Below, in pieces: positions 1-8,086 of a stretch of 64,000 nt of DNA; positions within the stretch are counted from its first letter, which is position 1; every line of letters starts with the position of its first letter. Under the pieces are notes generated by a model. The model was not told the DNA's origin. It did not search any database and saw only the letters and a program-made list of their open reading frames with translations. Source of the stretch: Microcoleus sp. FACHB-1515 (GTDB taxonomy: Bacteria > Cyanobacteriota > Cyanobacteriia > Elainellales > Elainellaceae). Location of the stretch: the NCBI RefSeq assembly GCF_014696105.1, contig NZ_JACJPO010000015.1:62001-126000 (forward strand), written 5' to 3'. Position numbers and translations under genes: made by a program.

Positions 1-659
1 GGCTGTATTACGTGCTGTTTGAGTGGCAAAGCTACGCGCAAAATCCGCAAGACATTATTGCAATTTGGAAGGGCGGCATTGCAATTCACGGCGCGATTTT
101 GGGCGGACTGATTGCCGCTTTAATTTTTGCTCGCGTCCAGAAAATTTCTTTTTGGCAGCTAACCGATCTGGTTGCGCCCTCGCTGATTTTGGGACAGGCG
201 ATCGGACGCTGGGGAAATTTCTTCAACTCCGAAGCGTTTGGTCGTCCGAGCGATCTGCCCTGGAAATTGTTTATTCCTGCCGATCGCCGTCCGCCCGGAT
301 ACGAACAGTTCGCCTATTTTCACCCCACGTTTCTGTATGAATCGCTGTGGAACATCGGCGTATTTGCCCTACTCATTTGGCTGTTTTTCTGGGGCTTGCG
401 TCATCCCGGACGACTAAAAGTCGGCACGCTGTTTCTGTCTTATTTAATTGCCTACAGCAGCGGTCGTTTTTGGATCGAAGGACTGCGAACCGATAGCTTG
501 ATGCTGGGGTTCTTGCGAATTGCTCAAGTTGTTAGCTTGGTGCAAATTGCGATCGGGCTGTTTGGCCTGTTTTGGCTGTATCGGTTGGGGCGATCGCTCC
601 CTGACGTTGTCTCTCCACAAACTGATACAACAAATGCCGCCCCAAGAACCAAAGTTTAA
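1..659 (+). CDS. lgt: Prolipoprotein diacylglyceryl transferase, 5' truncated
   Basis: Integral membrane enzyme that moves diacylglyceryl from phosphatidylglycerol to the lipobox cysteine of prolipoproteins, the first step of lipoprotein maturation. The reading frame is already open at base 3 (LYYVLFEWQ), so the N-terminus lies outside the window and the GTG at 12 is not the true start. About 218 residues remain of a family usually near 280. Seen: the [12 protein letters not shown] block, the Lgt signature [13 protein letters not shown], the [11 protein letters not shown] block, and several hydrophobic helices. A polar tail ends the protein. A hairpin follows the stop codon. The window also holds a lipobox-bearing protein near 24.2 kb, a possible client. 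Confidence 0.95.
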   Translation, partial: LYYVLFEWQSYAQNPQDIIAIWKGGIAIHGAILGGLIAALIFARVQKISFWQLTDLVAPSLILGQAIGRWGNFFNSEAFGRPSDLPWKLFIPADRRPPGYEQFAYFHPTFLYESLWNIGVFALLIWLFFWGLRHPGRLKVGTLFLSYLIAYSSGRFWIEGLRTDSLMLGFLRIAQVVSLVQIAIGLFGLFWLYRLGRSLPDVVSPQTDTTNAAPRTKV

Positions 660-662
660 AGC

Positions 663-694
663 AAAAAAAACCCCAGAGCGTGAACTCCGGGGTT
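663..694. terminator. Hairpin after lgt, possible terminator
   Basis: AACCCCAGAG (669-678) pairs with CTCCGGGGTT (685-694) apart from one mismatch, with a short loop. A run of eight A lies on the left side, so the T-tract exists only for minus-strand transcripts. As a plus-strand terminator for lgt it would lack a U-tail, hence modest confidence. Confidence 0.4.
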
Positions 695-803
695 GAAATC
701 AGGGTGCATCTACCATTCCCTTCTACCCAAACTAGCCGCGCCATCCGGAAAGAATGGAAAGATTTTTCCCGTTATTGAGATCGAGAATACAGGAGTCAAA
801 TTG

Positions 804-1574
804 ATGTCGATCGATGCCCTCGCGCCCGCTGTGTACATTGTTGGAGCAGGTCCCGGCGACCCGGAACTGCTCACCGTCAAGGCGCAGCGGTTGCTGTCTC
901 AGGCGGACGTGATTTTGTTTGCCGATTCGCTCGTGCCGCGATCGATTCTGCATATCGTGCGATCGGATGCCGAGGTGATTCGCACGGCGAACAAAACGCT
1001 GGAAGAAATTTTGCCGATCATGGTCGATCGCGTCCGAGGTGGAAAATCCGTCATCCGCCTGCATTCGGGCGATCCCTGCTTGTATGGCGCGGTTCACGAG
1101 CAGATGACTATGCTGAGCGAAGCGGAGATTCCGTTTGAGGTGATTCCGGGGATCAGCGCTTTCCAAGCTGCCGCCGCCAAATTGAAAGTTGAACTGACGG
1201 TTCCCGAACTGGTGCAGACCATTATTCTGACGCGAATCAGCGGGCGTACGCAGGTTCCCTCTAGCGAAGAACTGGGTTCGCTGGCTGCCCATCGCGCTAG
1301 CTTGTGTCTCTACCTCAGCGCTCGCCACATTGAAGACGCACAGGCAAAACTGCTGGAACATTACGCTGCGGATACGCCCGTCGCTATTTGCTTCCGAGTC
1401 GGCTGGCCGGATGAAAAAATTTGGGTCGTGCCGCTTTCAGAAATGGCAGAACTGTCGCGACGCGAACAACTGATTCGCACCACGATGTATTTAATTAGTC
1501 CGGCACTTTCGGCAACTGCGGCAAGGTCGCGCCTCTACAATCCCGACCATTCACATTTGTTTCGATCGAATTAA
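804..1574 (+). CDS. cobM: Precorrin-4 C11-methyltransferase
   Basis: SAM-dependent tetrapyrrole methylase that methylates C-11 of precorrin-4 in corrin-ring (cobalamin or pseudocobalamin) synthesis. The ATG at 804 follows AGGAG at 791-795 by eight bases. The frame is open further upstream to a TTG at 693, but that extension is not conserved in character and would run through the hairpin after lgt. The 256 residues match the family length. Seen: the N-terminal SAM loop VGAGPGDPELLTVKAQ, the IRLHSGDPCLYGA motif and PGISAFQAAAAKL, all typical of CobM/CbiF. A second cobalamin gene (CobC/CobD-like) lies 3 kb away on the other strand. CbiF and CobM cannot be separated by sequence alone. Confidence 0.92.
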   Translation: MSIDALAPAVYIVGAGPGDPELLTVKAQRLLSQADVILFADSLVPRSILHIVRSDAEVIRTANKTLEEILPIMVDRVRGGKSVIRLHSGDPCLYGAVHEQMTMLSEAEIPFEVIPGISAFQAAAAKLKVELTVPELVQTIILTRISGRTQVPSSEELGSLAAHRASLCLYLSARHIEDAQAKLLEHYAADTPVAICFRVGWPDEKIWVVPLSEMAELSRREQLIRTTMYLISPALSATAARSRLYNPDHSHLFRSN

Positions 1575-1652
1575 AATTGCTTTTTTCAGGCAGTTTTGAC
1601 GCGATCGATCGAATCAAGCTGCATACTGAAATAGCAGCGATCGCCGAATAGA

Positions 1653-2951
1653 ATGATTAAAATTCTTCACCTTTCGGATATTCATTTGGGCAGCGGTTTT
1701 TCGCATGGCCGCATCAATCCTGAAACCGGATGGAATACGCGACTGGAAGATTTTATCGATGCCCTGAGTTTATGTATCGATCGCGCCATTTCCGAAGCGG
1801 TCGATCTAGTTTTGTTCGGCGGCGATGCTTTTCCTGATGCCACGCCTGCGCCCTACATTCAACAAGCCTTTGCCCGTCAGTTTCGCCGCTTGGTGGATGC
1901 TGAAATTCCCACTGTTTTGCTGGTCGGAAATCACGATCAGCATTCGCAAGGGCAAGGCGGCGCAAGCTTGTGTATCTATCGAACCTTGGGCGTTCCGGGC
2001 GTGATTGTGGGCGATCGACTCGACACGCACAAAATTTCGACGCGATCGGGTGAAATTCAAATTATCACGCTGCCCTGGCTGACCAAATCGACGCTGCTGA
2101 CGCGCCCGGAAACCGAAAATTTGTCGCTCGCGCAGGTGAATGAACTGCTGATCGATCGCCTCCGCATTGCCCTGGAAGGTGAAGTTCGTCAGCTTGATCC
2201 CGCTTTGCCGACTGTGCTGCTCGGCCACCTGATGACGGACACGGCGCGATTTGGTGCAGAGCGATTTCTCGCCGCTGGCAAAGGCTTTACCGTGCCGATG
2301 GCTTTGCTGACGCGATCGAATTTTGATTACGTTGCCTTGGGTCATGTGCATCGTCACCAGATTTTGTGCGAACAGCCCTATGTCGTTTATCCGGGCAGCA
2401 TTGAGCGGGTGGATTTCAGCGAGGAAGCGGAGGAAAAAGGATTTGTTCTGGTGAAGGTCGATCGCGGCCAAACCGAACTGGAATTTTGCCCGATCCCAAC
2501 GCGCCAATTTCGCACTTTACGCATCGATGTTTCCAAGGCAGACGATCCGCAGGCGGCATTGGTGGCGGGACTTTTAGCGGAATCGATCGAGGATGCGGTC
2601 ATCCGCTTGATCTATCAGGTGCGAGCCGACCAACTGCCGCAGATGGATAACACTGTGCTGCATGAACTGCTTGCCGCCGCGCACACCTATACAATTCACC
2701 CAGAATTGGTCAGTCAGCTTGCTCGCCCGCGATTGCCAGAACTTTCGAGCAGCAACATCGAGCCGATGGAAGCGCTGTCAGCCTATTTAACGCATCAAAC
2801 GGAATTGCAGGACATCGCGCAGGACATGATCACAGCAGCCCAAGCACTGATAGCACGTGAACCGATGGAGTGGCTGGAGGAGGAAATGGTGGAGGGAACG
2901 AGCTTGCGGAGTGGCGAGGCTGTCCAGGATGCTCAACTCCGCTTGCTGTAG
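1653..2951 (+). CDS. sbcD: SbcD-like DNA repair exonuclease (metallophosphoesterase)
   Basis: Predicted Mn-dependent nuclease of the SbcD/Mre11 type, acting on DNA ends and hairpins with an SbcC/Rad50 ATPase. The 432-residue protein carries the calcineurin-like metal sites in order: DIHLG (D9, H11), GGDAF near 55, GNHDQH near 93, GHLMTD near 190 and GHVHRH near 230. The C-terminal third would be the capping and partner-binding domain. No sbcC is adjacent; the next gene is a small unrelated protein. A short gap separates it from cobM. Family assignment is firm. The exact role (SbcD orthologue or a related cyanobacterial nuclease) is inferred. Confidence 0.85.
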   Translation: MIKILHLSDIHLGSGFSHGRINPETGWNTRLEDFIDALSLCIDRAISEAVDLVLFGGDAFPDATPAPYIQQAFARQFRRLVDAEIPTVLLVGNHDQHSQGQGGASLCIYRTLGVPGVIVGDRLDTHKISTRSGEIQIITLPWLTKSTLLTRPETENLSLAQVNELLIDRLRIALEGEVRQLDPALPTVLLGHLMTDTARFGAERFLAAGKGFTVPMALLTRSNFDYVALGHVHRHQILCEQPYVVYPGSIERVDFSEEAEEKGFVLVKVDRGQTELEFCPIPTRQFRTLRIDVSKADDPQAALVAGLLAESIEDAVIRLIYQVRADQLPQMDNTVLHELLAAAHTYTIHPELVSQLARPRLPELSSSNIEPMEALSAYLTHQTELQDIAQDMITAAQALIAREPMEWLEEEMVEGTSLRSGEAVQDAQLRLL

Positions 2952-3055
2952 ATTCTAGCGGTTTGCAGCATCTATCTCAAGATAGAGATTGCCTTAATGT
3001 TGCAAAACCCTTACAGTGGTAGGAACGTCCTTTGCGACCTGTTCCTCTCCTCACC

Positions 3056-3337
3056 ATGAAAGAAAAGCTCCGCGACCTAATTGGTCAACCGCATGTCTGG
3101 CTCTATGTGAAAAGCACGAGTAGCTGGATTCGCAATGCCCAAATTCTCGATGTTACTGACGATTCTGTAACGTTTCGTTACGAACACGAAGTCGAAAACG
3201 AAAAGCGCCTGTGGGAAAAAACGACGCGCATCGACAACATTTCTGAAATCGATATCAAGCTGCTAACGCTGCCCAAGCAAGATGCTCAGGTGAGCGCAAT
3301 TAAAAATCGGCTGAAGAATTTGCTAGAGCAGGAGTAG
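3056..3337 (+). CDS. Small conserved cyanobacterial-type protein (DUF6679-like?)
   Basis: A 93-residue soluble, charged protein beginning MKEKLRDLIGQPHVWLYVKS. The ATG at 3056 is preferred over an in-frame upstream start at 3032, which would add a short non-conserved leader. No signal peptide or membrane segment is seen. A beta-rich core (WLYVKSTSSWIRNAQILDV, then VTFRYEHEVENEKRLWEKTTRID) is followed by an amphipathic C-terminal helix. It resembles small cyanobacterial proteins grouped as DUF6679, but I recall this only loosely. Function unknown. It ends at a strong inverted repeat shared with the convergent neighbour. Confidence 0.7.
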   Translation: MKEKLRDLIGQPHVWLYVKSTSSWIRNAQILDVTDDSVTFRYEHEVENEKRLWEKTTRIDNISEIDIKLLTLPKQDAQVSAIKNRLKNLLEQE

Positions 3338-3343
3338 GAGATT

Positions 3344-3378
3344 GAGTGTCGGAAACTGCGATCGACTTTCCGACACTC
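3344..3378. terminator. Bidirectional terminator-like inverted repeat
   Basis: GAGTGTCGGAAA (3344-3355) and TTTCCGACACTC (3367-3378) form a perfect 12-bp stem with an 11-base loop. It lies between the stop codons of two convergent genes (3337 and 3382). No long T-tract follows on either strand. Confidence 0.6.
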
Positions 3379-3381
3379 CTT

Positions 3382-4605
3382 CTACCTGCGCCAGTCGAAC
3401 CAGCGCTCGATCGATTCTCGCTGCCAATTTGGGCGGCGATCGCGCTGCCACTGCTGCGTGGCCTCAGACAAAATTTCGCCCCAAGTGGCATGAGGCGCGA
3501 TCGCTCCCAAATCTTGAATCGAAAGATTTTGCTGAAGGGCAAGCGCAATCGGGACGATCGTTTCACTCGCGTTTGCGCCAAACAAATGCGCTCCCAAAAT
3601 CTTGCCATCCGGTTTCAAGATTAATTTGCACAGGCCGATCGGTTCGCCGGAAATTGTGGCGCGATCGATCGATCCATACCTCTGTCGGACAACGCTGACC
3701 TTGCGGCCATATTGCCGTCGCGCCTGTCGCTCTGTGAAGCCAACCTGCGCGAGTTCCGGCGTCGTCTGAATTGTCCAGGGAATTTGGGCGTAGCGGATGC
3801 TGCGGCGCGGCCAAAAGAGCGCATTTTCGATCGCGATCTGCGCTTCCACTTCGGCCAAATGCGGCAATTCGTAGCCGCCCAGCGCTTCACCACAAGCGTA
3901 AATTCGCGGATTAGACGTTTGCAGTCGCGCATTGACGGGAATCAGGTTCGATCGCACTTCAACGCCTGCCGCTGCCAGATTCAGCGAGGAAAGCTGCGGC
4001 AGTTGATCGAGCGAGAATGCCTGAGCACTTGGCGGATCAGTTTCGATTCGCACACCTTCCGCTTCCAGGTACGATCGCAACAGCCGAAACGTTTCGGCGT
4101 CTGTTCCCGCTAGCGGTCGCGGCAGATAAAGCGTCACCTCGATCGATCGACTCAAGATCTGACTGAGTTCCAGCGCGATCGGACTGCTGCCAATTAGCGT
4201 GATTTTTTCCGTCGGCAGATGACCCGCAGCGATCGATTCAATCGACAAGCGATCGACAGGTTGAGAAGCAGGCGCGAGTAAATAGGTGCGCGATCGAAAC
4301 TTCCGCCCATCCGCCACAACCATAAGCGGCGGCTGAAATTCTGCCTGACCGATGCAGACATCCACACCTTGTGTGGCAAGAAAAGCGATCGATCGCTTTT
4401 CAGTGAAACTGGCGGCTCGCGATCGCGCCACTGCCAGATCTGCGCCTTGCCGCCACTGCTGATAAAACAGCGGCAGAAAATCGGGCGAGGTCGATCGCGC
4501 AGGCTCGATCAAGGCGACGCGCGATCGCAGTTGGGCGGCTTTGAGTGCAGCCAATCGGCCTACACTGCTGCCGCCCAAAATCACCAGATCGTAGTCAACC
4601 GCCAT
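3382..4605 (-). CDS. FAD/NAD(P)-dependent oxidoreductase, disulfide-reductase fold without the active-site cysteines
   Basis: A 407-residue flavoprotein built like mercuric reductase or dihydrolipoamide dehydrogenase. It has an N-terminal FAD Rossmann motif (VILGGSSVGRLAALKAA), a second nucleotide-binding segment near 135 (ITLIGSSPIALELSQ), the FAD-contact segment NPRIYACGEALGG, and a C-terminal dimerisation domain retaining an H..E pair (APHATWGE). The CxxxxC redox disulfide expected after the first Rossmann motif is absent: residues 35-55 contain no cysteine. It may therefore use another acceptor, or be a cyanobacterial paralogue with changed chemistry. Its start overlaps the end of the cobC/D-like gene by 11 bases, indicating translational coupling in an operon headed by HU. 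Confidence 0.82.
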   Translation of the reverse strand: MAVDYDLVILGGSSVGRLAALKAAQLRSRVALIEPARSTSPDFLPLFYQQWRQGADLAVARSRAASFTEKRSIAFLATQGVDVCIGQAEFQPPLMVVADGRKFRSRTYLLAPASQPVDRLSIESIAAGHLPTEKITLIGSSPIALELSQILSRSIEVTLYLPRPLAGTDAETFRLLRSYLEAEGVRIETDPPSAQAFSLDQLPQLSSLNLAAAGVEVRSNLIPVNARLQTSNPRIYACGEALGGYELPHLAEVEAQIAIENALFWPRRSIRYAQIPWTIQTTPELAQVGFTERQARRQYGRKVSVVRQRYGSIDRATISGEPIGLCKLILKPDGKILGAHLFGANASETIVPIALALQQNLSIQDLGAIAPHATWGEILSEATQQWQRDRRPNWQRESIERWFDWRR

Positions 4606-5689
4606 GCTGAAAAATTGCGGCTAAGCCGTCGATCAAGCGTTGATTTTCTGGTTCGGTGCGGACGGCAACGCGAAAGAAGCGATCGCCCAGTTGGGCAAAA
4701 CTGAGGCAGTCGCGAATCAAAATGCGATGCTGCTGCAACAGTTGCCGCTGAAGTTCCACGCTCGCTTCGCACTCAACCAGCAGAAAATTTGCCGCGCCTG
4801 GAAAAGGATTGAGTCCAAGCTGCTGAAAGCCGTCGAAGAGTTGCGATCGCGCCAGCTTCAGCCAGTTCCAAGTTTTTTGCTGAAACTCCACATCTTGAAG
4901 AACGACTTCGCCCACAGCGGCGGCCAAGACGTTCACCGCCCAAGGATCGCGCCACTGCTGCCAGCGCTTGAGGCGATCGGGATGGGCGATCGCATAGCCG
5001 AGCCGCAGTCCGGGCAGACTGTAGAACTTGGTGAGCGATCGCAAAATCACCAGATTGGGAAAATCCGCTACGCGATCGATCAGGCTTTCCTGCTCGGCAG
5101 GCGGCAAAAAATCCATGAACGCTTCATCGATCACGACAAGCGCAAACTGATCGAGCAGCGGCAGAATTTGCGCGACGCTGAACAGTTGGCCTGTGGGATT
5201 GTGCGGATTGTTGAGCAGCAAGCCGCCCGTTGCGGTTGCAGGAATGGGGATCAATCGATTCTGTGTGATCGCGCAGCGCTCCCGCTCCGGTATCGCGCAG
5301 CCATCCCGGAGGGGGATCGGCCAGTCTACAGTTTGAGCGCCAAACGCATCGAGCGCGCGGCCATAGTCACCAAAGGCCGGAACCAGTCGATGTGTCTGCG
5401 GTAGAGTCGCCAGTTCGCGGCAAGACCAGGTGAGCAGTTCGGCTGCGCCGTTGCCGGGAAGAATCCAGTCGGGAGAAATTGAGTGAAACTGGGCGATCGA
5501 TCGCCGCAGTTCCGTATAGCGAGGATCGGGGTAGTGGCACAGATCCGTGAGATGCGAGGCGATCGCATCCAGGGCAGAGGCAGGTGGCCCCAGCGGATTG
5601 ATGCTGGCCGAAAAATCCAAAATGACAGAGGGGGGACACTGGGCAAGCTGAGCTGCCCAAGCGAGATTCCCCCCATGCACAGGTCGCAC
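4595..5689 (-). CDS. cobD: Threonine-phosphate decarboxylase / CobC-CobD family PLP enzyme
   Basis: Class I PLP aminotransferase-fold enzyme related to histidinol-phosphate aminotransferase. The CobD group decarboxylates L-threonine-phosphate to aminopropanol-phosphate for the cobalamin nucleotide loop. Seen: the typical N-terminus RPVHGGNL, DFSASINPLGPP, YPDPRYTELR, LLLNNPHNPTG, the VVIDEAFMDF aspartate and the PLP-lysine motif SLTKFYSLPGLRLGY. The frame is open into the HU gene. I chose GTG at 5689, just before the conserved RPVHGGNL; TTG at 5710, one base after the HU stop, is an alternative. From 5689 the protein is 364 residues, the normal family length. Co-oriented and tightly packed with HU upstream and a flavoprotein downstream. 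Confidence 0.85.
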   Translation of the reverse strand: MRPVHGGNLAWAAQLAQCPPSVILDFSASINPLGPPASALDAIASHLTDLCHYPDPRYTELRRSIAQFHSISPDWILPGNGAAELLTWSCRELATLPQTHRLVPAFGDYGRALDAFGAQTVDWPIPLRDGCAIPERERCAITQNRLIPIPATATGGLLLNNPHNPTGQLFSVAQILPLLDQFALVVIDEAFMDFLPPAEQESLIDRVADFPNLVILRSLTKFYSLPGLRLGYAIAHPDRLKRWQQWRDPWAVNVLAAAVGEVVLQDVEFQQKTWNWLKLARSQLFDGFQQLGLNPFPGAANFLLVECEASVELQRQLLQQHRILIRDCLSFAQLGDRFFRVAVRTEPENQRLIDGLAAIFQHGG

Positions 5690-5711
5690 GGAAGGTAGAG
5701 GCAATCGCAAC

Positions 5712-5990
5712 TTAGCTTGATGAAACTTTTTCTTTGAACAGTTTGCCAGCAGAGAAGGCGGGCACGATCGTTTCAGGAATTTCCATCGGCTCCCCGGTTT
5801 TGGGGTTGCGGCCTTCGCGAGCTTTGCGCTTGCGCGGCTCAAACGAACCAAATCCCACCAGTGTCACTTTTTCTTCGGCAGAAACGGCTTCCATGATCGC
5901 TTCCAAAGCGGCAGTCAGCACGGCGTCTGCTTGTTTTTTCGTGACATTTGCTTTTTCTGCAACCTTATCGACCAAATCACCTTTGTTCAT
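5712..5990 (-). CDS. hup: HU-family DNA-binding protein
   Basis: A 92-residue histone-like nucleoid protein that dimerises and bends DNA. The full family pattern is visible: MNKGDLVDKVAEKANVTKKQ helices, the VTLVGFGSFEPRKRKAREGR signature, and NPKTGEPMEIPET leading into the DNA-binding arm and C-terminal helix. The start is fixed by AGGAG about six bases before the ATG. It heads an apparent operon with the cobC/D-like gene and the flavoprotein. The 266 bases upstream hold its promoter region, but no consensus boxes stand out. The length is normal and nothing is unusual in the protein. Confidence 0.97.
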   Translation of the reverse strand: MNKGDLVDKVAEKANVTKKQADAVLTAALEAIMEAVSAEEKVTLVGFGSFEPRKRKAREGRNPKTGEPMEIPETIVPAFSAGKLFKEKVSSS

Positions 5991-6256
5991 AACACGCTCC
6001 TGAGCGTAGAGGATGAATTGAATGAGTCTAACTTAAATCTCTTAACGAGATCGATCGCAATTTGTTCGAGCGGGAATCTTTGGGCGAGATCGCTGAAACT
6101 CCCTCAGACTCGAATTTTCAATGCTCTATTCTAAGGGCAAGTTAGCAGATATGGAACGCCAAAATCTTGAATTAATAATCTGTAAAGAAGTTCTTGAAGT
6201 ATTTTTTTGGATTTTGCACCAGATCGCCTGCCAAAATCAGTACTTCTACTTAGCAA

Positions 6257-8017
6257 TCAGGTCGTTGGCGTGAAAATCCGCAGTTCGCGTCCAAAGGTTG
6301 GCGAGGTTGCAGCAAACACGACATTGTTGCCAAACAACACGAAATCGCTGGGATCGGAATCATCGCTGCCCGGATTGATGTTGCTGATCAGCTCCGGTTG
6401 CGAGTTGGGCTGAGCAGTGGCCGGATTAAAGCGGTAGAGTTCTGTCCCGAACAATTGCGAGGTTCCCGCAAAATACAGGACACCGTTGATGTTGGTGAGA
6501 TTAGTGGGATCGAGCGAGTTGCCTCCGATGCTGAGGCTGGCGGCAATCTCCGTGCCCTCGGTTGTGCCGTCACTGCGGTAAAGTTGTCGCCTCAAGAGGC
6601 TGCTGGTAGCGGCAAAATACAGTTCGTTGCCCACCGCGACGATCGCGCTGCGGCGATTGGTGCGATCGGCAAGGAAGGTGTTAATCGAGGCGGGATCGTC
6701 GGCGGTGAGCGGCGTGAAGTCGGTTCCCGGACTCGCTCCGGCTGCGCCATTCAAGATTTCGGAGACAGGTTCACGCAGCGAATTGAGTCCCACAGCCGGA
6801 TCAAATCGCCACAGTTGCCGCCCGATCGTGCCGTCTCCGGTGGCCGCAAAGTACAGCACATTGTTCAAATTCACCAAATCAGTTGGAATCGAACTGTCTG
6901 CATTAATGCCTGTGCCACCAGTGTTGATGTCGGCTTCCAAGCGCGTTCCGTTTTGTGTGCCGTCGGTGCTGTAAAGTTCGCGCCCGTTGAGGCCGTTATC
7001 GGCGGCGAAATAGAGTCGATTTCCAACAACGGCAAAATCGGTTGGGTTGGAGTCATCAATGCCCGGATTGATGTCAGCCACGCGGAACGTGCCCTGCGTT
7101 GTGCCGTCGCTGCGATAGAGTTCGCGTCCGTCTACGCCATCCGCAGCAAAAAACACCAGATTGTTAAACACCGTCAATCCAGTCGGATTTGCACCATCGC
7201 CAGTTAGATTGATGCTGCTCACTCTGGTTGCGGTGTTGGCATTATTGGCGATCCGAAACAGTTGTCGTCCGGTCGTTACCCCGTCGCTTGCCGAAAAAAA
7301 AAGCGAATTGTTCAGGCTGACAAAATCTCGCGGCGCGGAGTCTTCGCCTGGTGTGCGGTTGATGATGATCTGCTGGGTGGTGTTGCTGCCTTGGTTGATG
7401 CGAAACAGTTCGTCTCCGTTGAGGCCGTTGTTTGCGGCAAAGTAGAGCGCATTGCCGTTCACCGTGAGATCGGTTGGATCTGAATCGGCAGAACCCGGAT
7501 TGATGTTGCGAAAAAGCTGAGTTGCTTCAGTCGGGGTGGGATCGGTTCCACCGCCACCCACACCGCCATCATCGCCAATGTTGCCGCCGATGTTGTTGGG
7601 TCGGACAGACACGGTTAGCCGATAGTTGGTTCTGCCCAACCGCGAGAACACGCGGACGTAGTAAACTCCACGCGACAAATTAGAATTAAATATTGTGTCT
7701 TCGCGAGGGCCAGAGGTAGTGATCTGAGCGATCGAAGTTCTGCCTCGTTGATTGAGAATTGTGGTGTTGATGTTGCGATTGCCGCGCCGGATTGTGAGGA
7801 GAAACTGGCTGCGCTCGGAGACGAAAAAGCGAAACAGATCGTTGCGATCGGTCGGTCCCACATCACCGGATACAACAGTTCTCCGGTTGGACGAAACCCG
7901 AAGCCGCTGAGCGTTTTGCAAATCTTGCCGAGTGATGCGCGGGTTGGACGATCGAGCCAGGGGGCTGTTGCCAATGGACGAACGCATTAAATCGCGTTTG
8001 GAAATGCGATGAGACAT
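6257..8017 (-). CDS. ELWxxDGT-repeat protein with N-terminal PPC-like domain
   Basis: A 586-residue protein of presumed surface or secreted location. After a polar leader (MSHRISKRDLMRSS) comes a pre-peptidase C-terminal-like beta domain at about 55-150 (DLFRFFVSERSQFLLTI ... GVYYVRVFS). A glycine linker follows, then about eight beta-propeller-like repeats with ELYRSDGT, ELYSTDGT, QLYRSDGT, LYFAA and NPGxxDSxPTD motifs. I chose the ATG at 8017. The longer frame to a TTG at 8059 would place its apparent Shine-Dalgarno inside the pilQ terminator stem. No classical signal peptide is obvious. It lies directly downstream of pilQ but is separated by the terminator, so its expression is probably independent. 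Function is unknown beyond likely extracellular adhesion or matrix use. Confidence 0.8.
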   Translation of the reverse strand: MSHRISKRDLMRSSIGNSPLARSSNPRITRQDLQNAQRLRVSSNRRTVVSGDVGPTDRNDLFRFFVSERSQFLLTIRRGNRNINTTILNQRGRTSIAQITTSGPREDTIFNSNLSRGVYYVRVFSRLGRTNYRLTVSVRPNNIGGNIGDDGGVGGGGTDPTPTEATQLFRNINPGSADSDPTDLTVNGNALYFAANNGLNGDELFRINQGSNTTQQIIINRTPGEDSAPRDFVSLNNSLFFSASDGVTTGRQLFRIANNANTATRVSSINLTGDGANPTGLTVFNNLVFFAADGVDGRELYRSDGTTQGTFRVADINPGIDDSNPTDFAVVGNRLYFAADNGLNGRELYSTDGTQNGTRLEADINTGGTGINADSSIPTDLVNLNNVLYFAATGDGTIGRQLWRFDPAVGLNSLREPVSEILNGAAGASPGTDFTPLTADDPASINTFLADRTNRRSAIVAVGNELYFAATSSLLRRQLYRSDGTTEGTEIAASLSIGGNSLDPTNLTNINGVLYFAGTSQLFGTELYRFNPATAQPNSQPELISNINPGSDDSDPSDFVLFGNNVVFAATSPTFGRELRIFTPTT

Positions 8018-8029
8018 AGGAAAGGTTGG

Positions 8030-8073
8030 AAAAAACAAAAGCCGGAAGGACGCAATCAATTGCCTCCTTCCGG
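8030..8073 (-). terminator. Rho-independent terminator after pilQ
   Basis: CCGGAAGGA (8042-8050) pairs with TCCTTCCGG (8065-8073). An inner GCAAT/ATTGC extension follows one mismatch. On the minus strand the stem is followed by CTTTTGTTTTTTCC. It starts about 14 bases past the pilQ stop codon, a textbook position. Confidence 0.88.
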
Positions 8074-8086
8074 GGTTAGCAAAAAA

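Noticed and set aside
1806-2507. Minus-strand frame of 233 codons in the SbcD-like gene
   Set aside because: Antisense shadow; all metallophosphoesterase motifs are on the plus strand.
6398-7207. Plus-strand open frame inside the ELWxxDGT gene
   Set aside because: The sense strand shows regular protein repeats; the opposite frame gives none.
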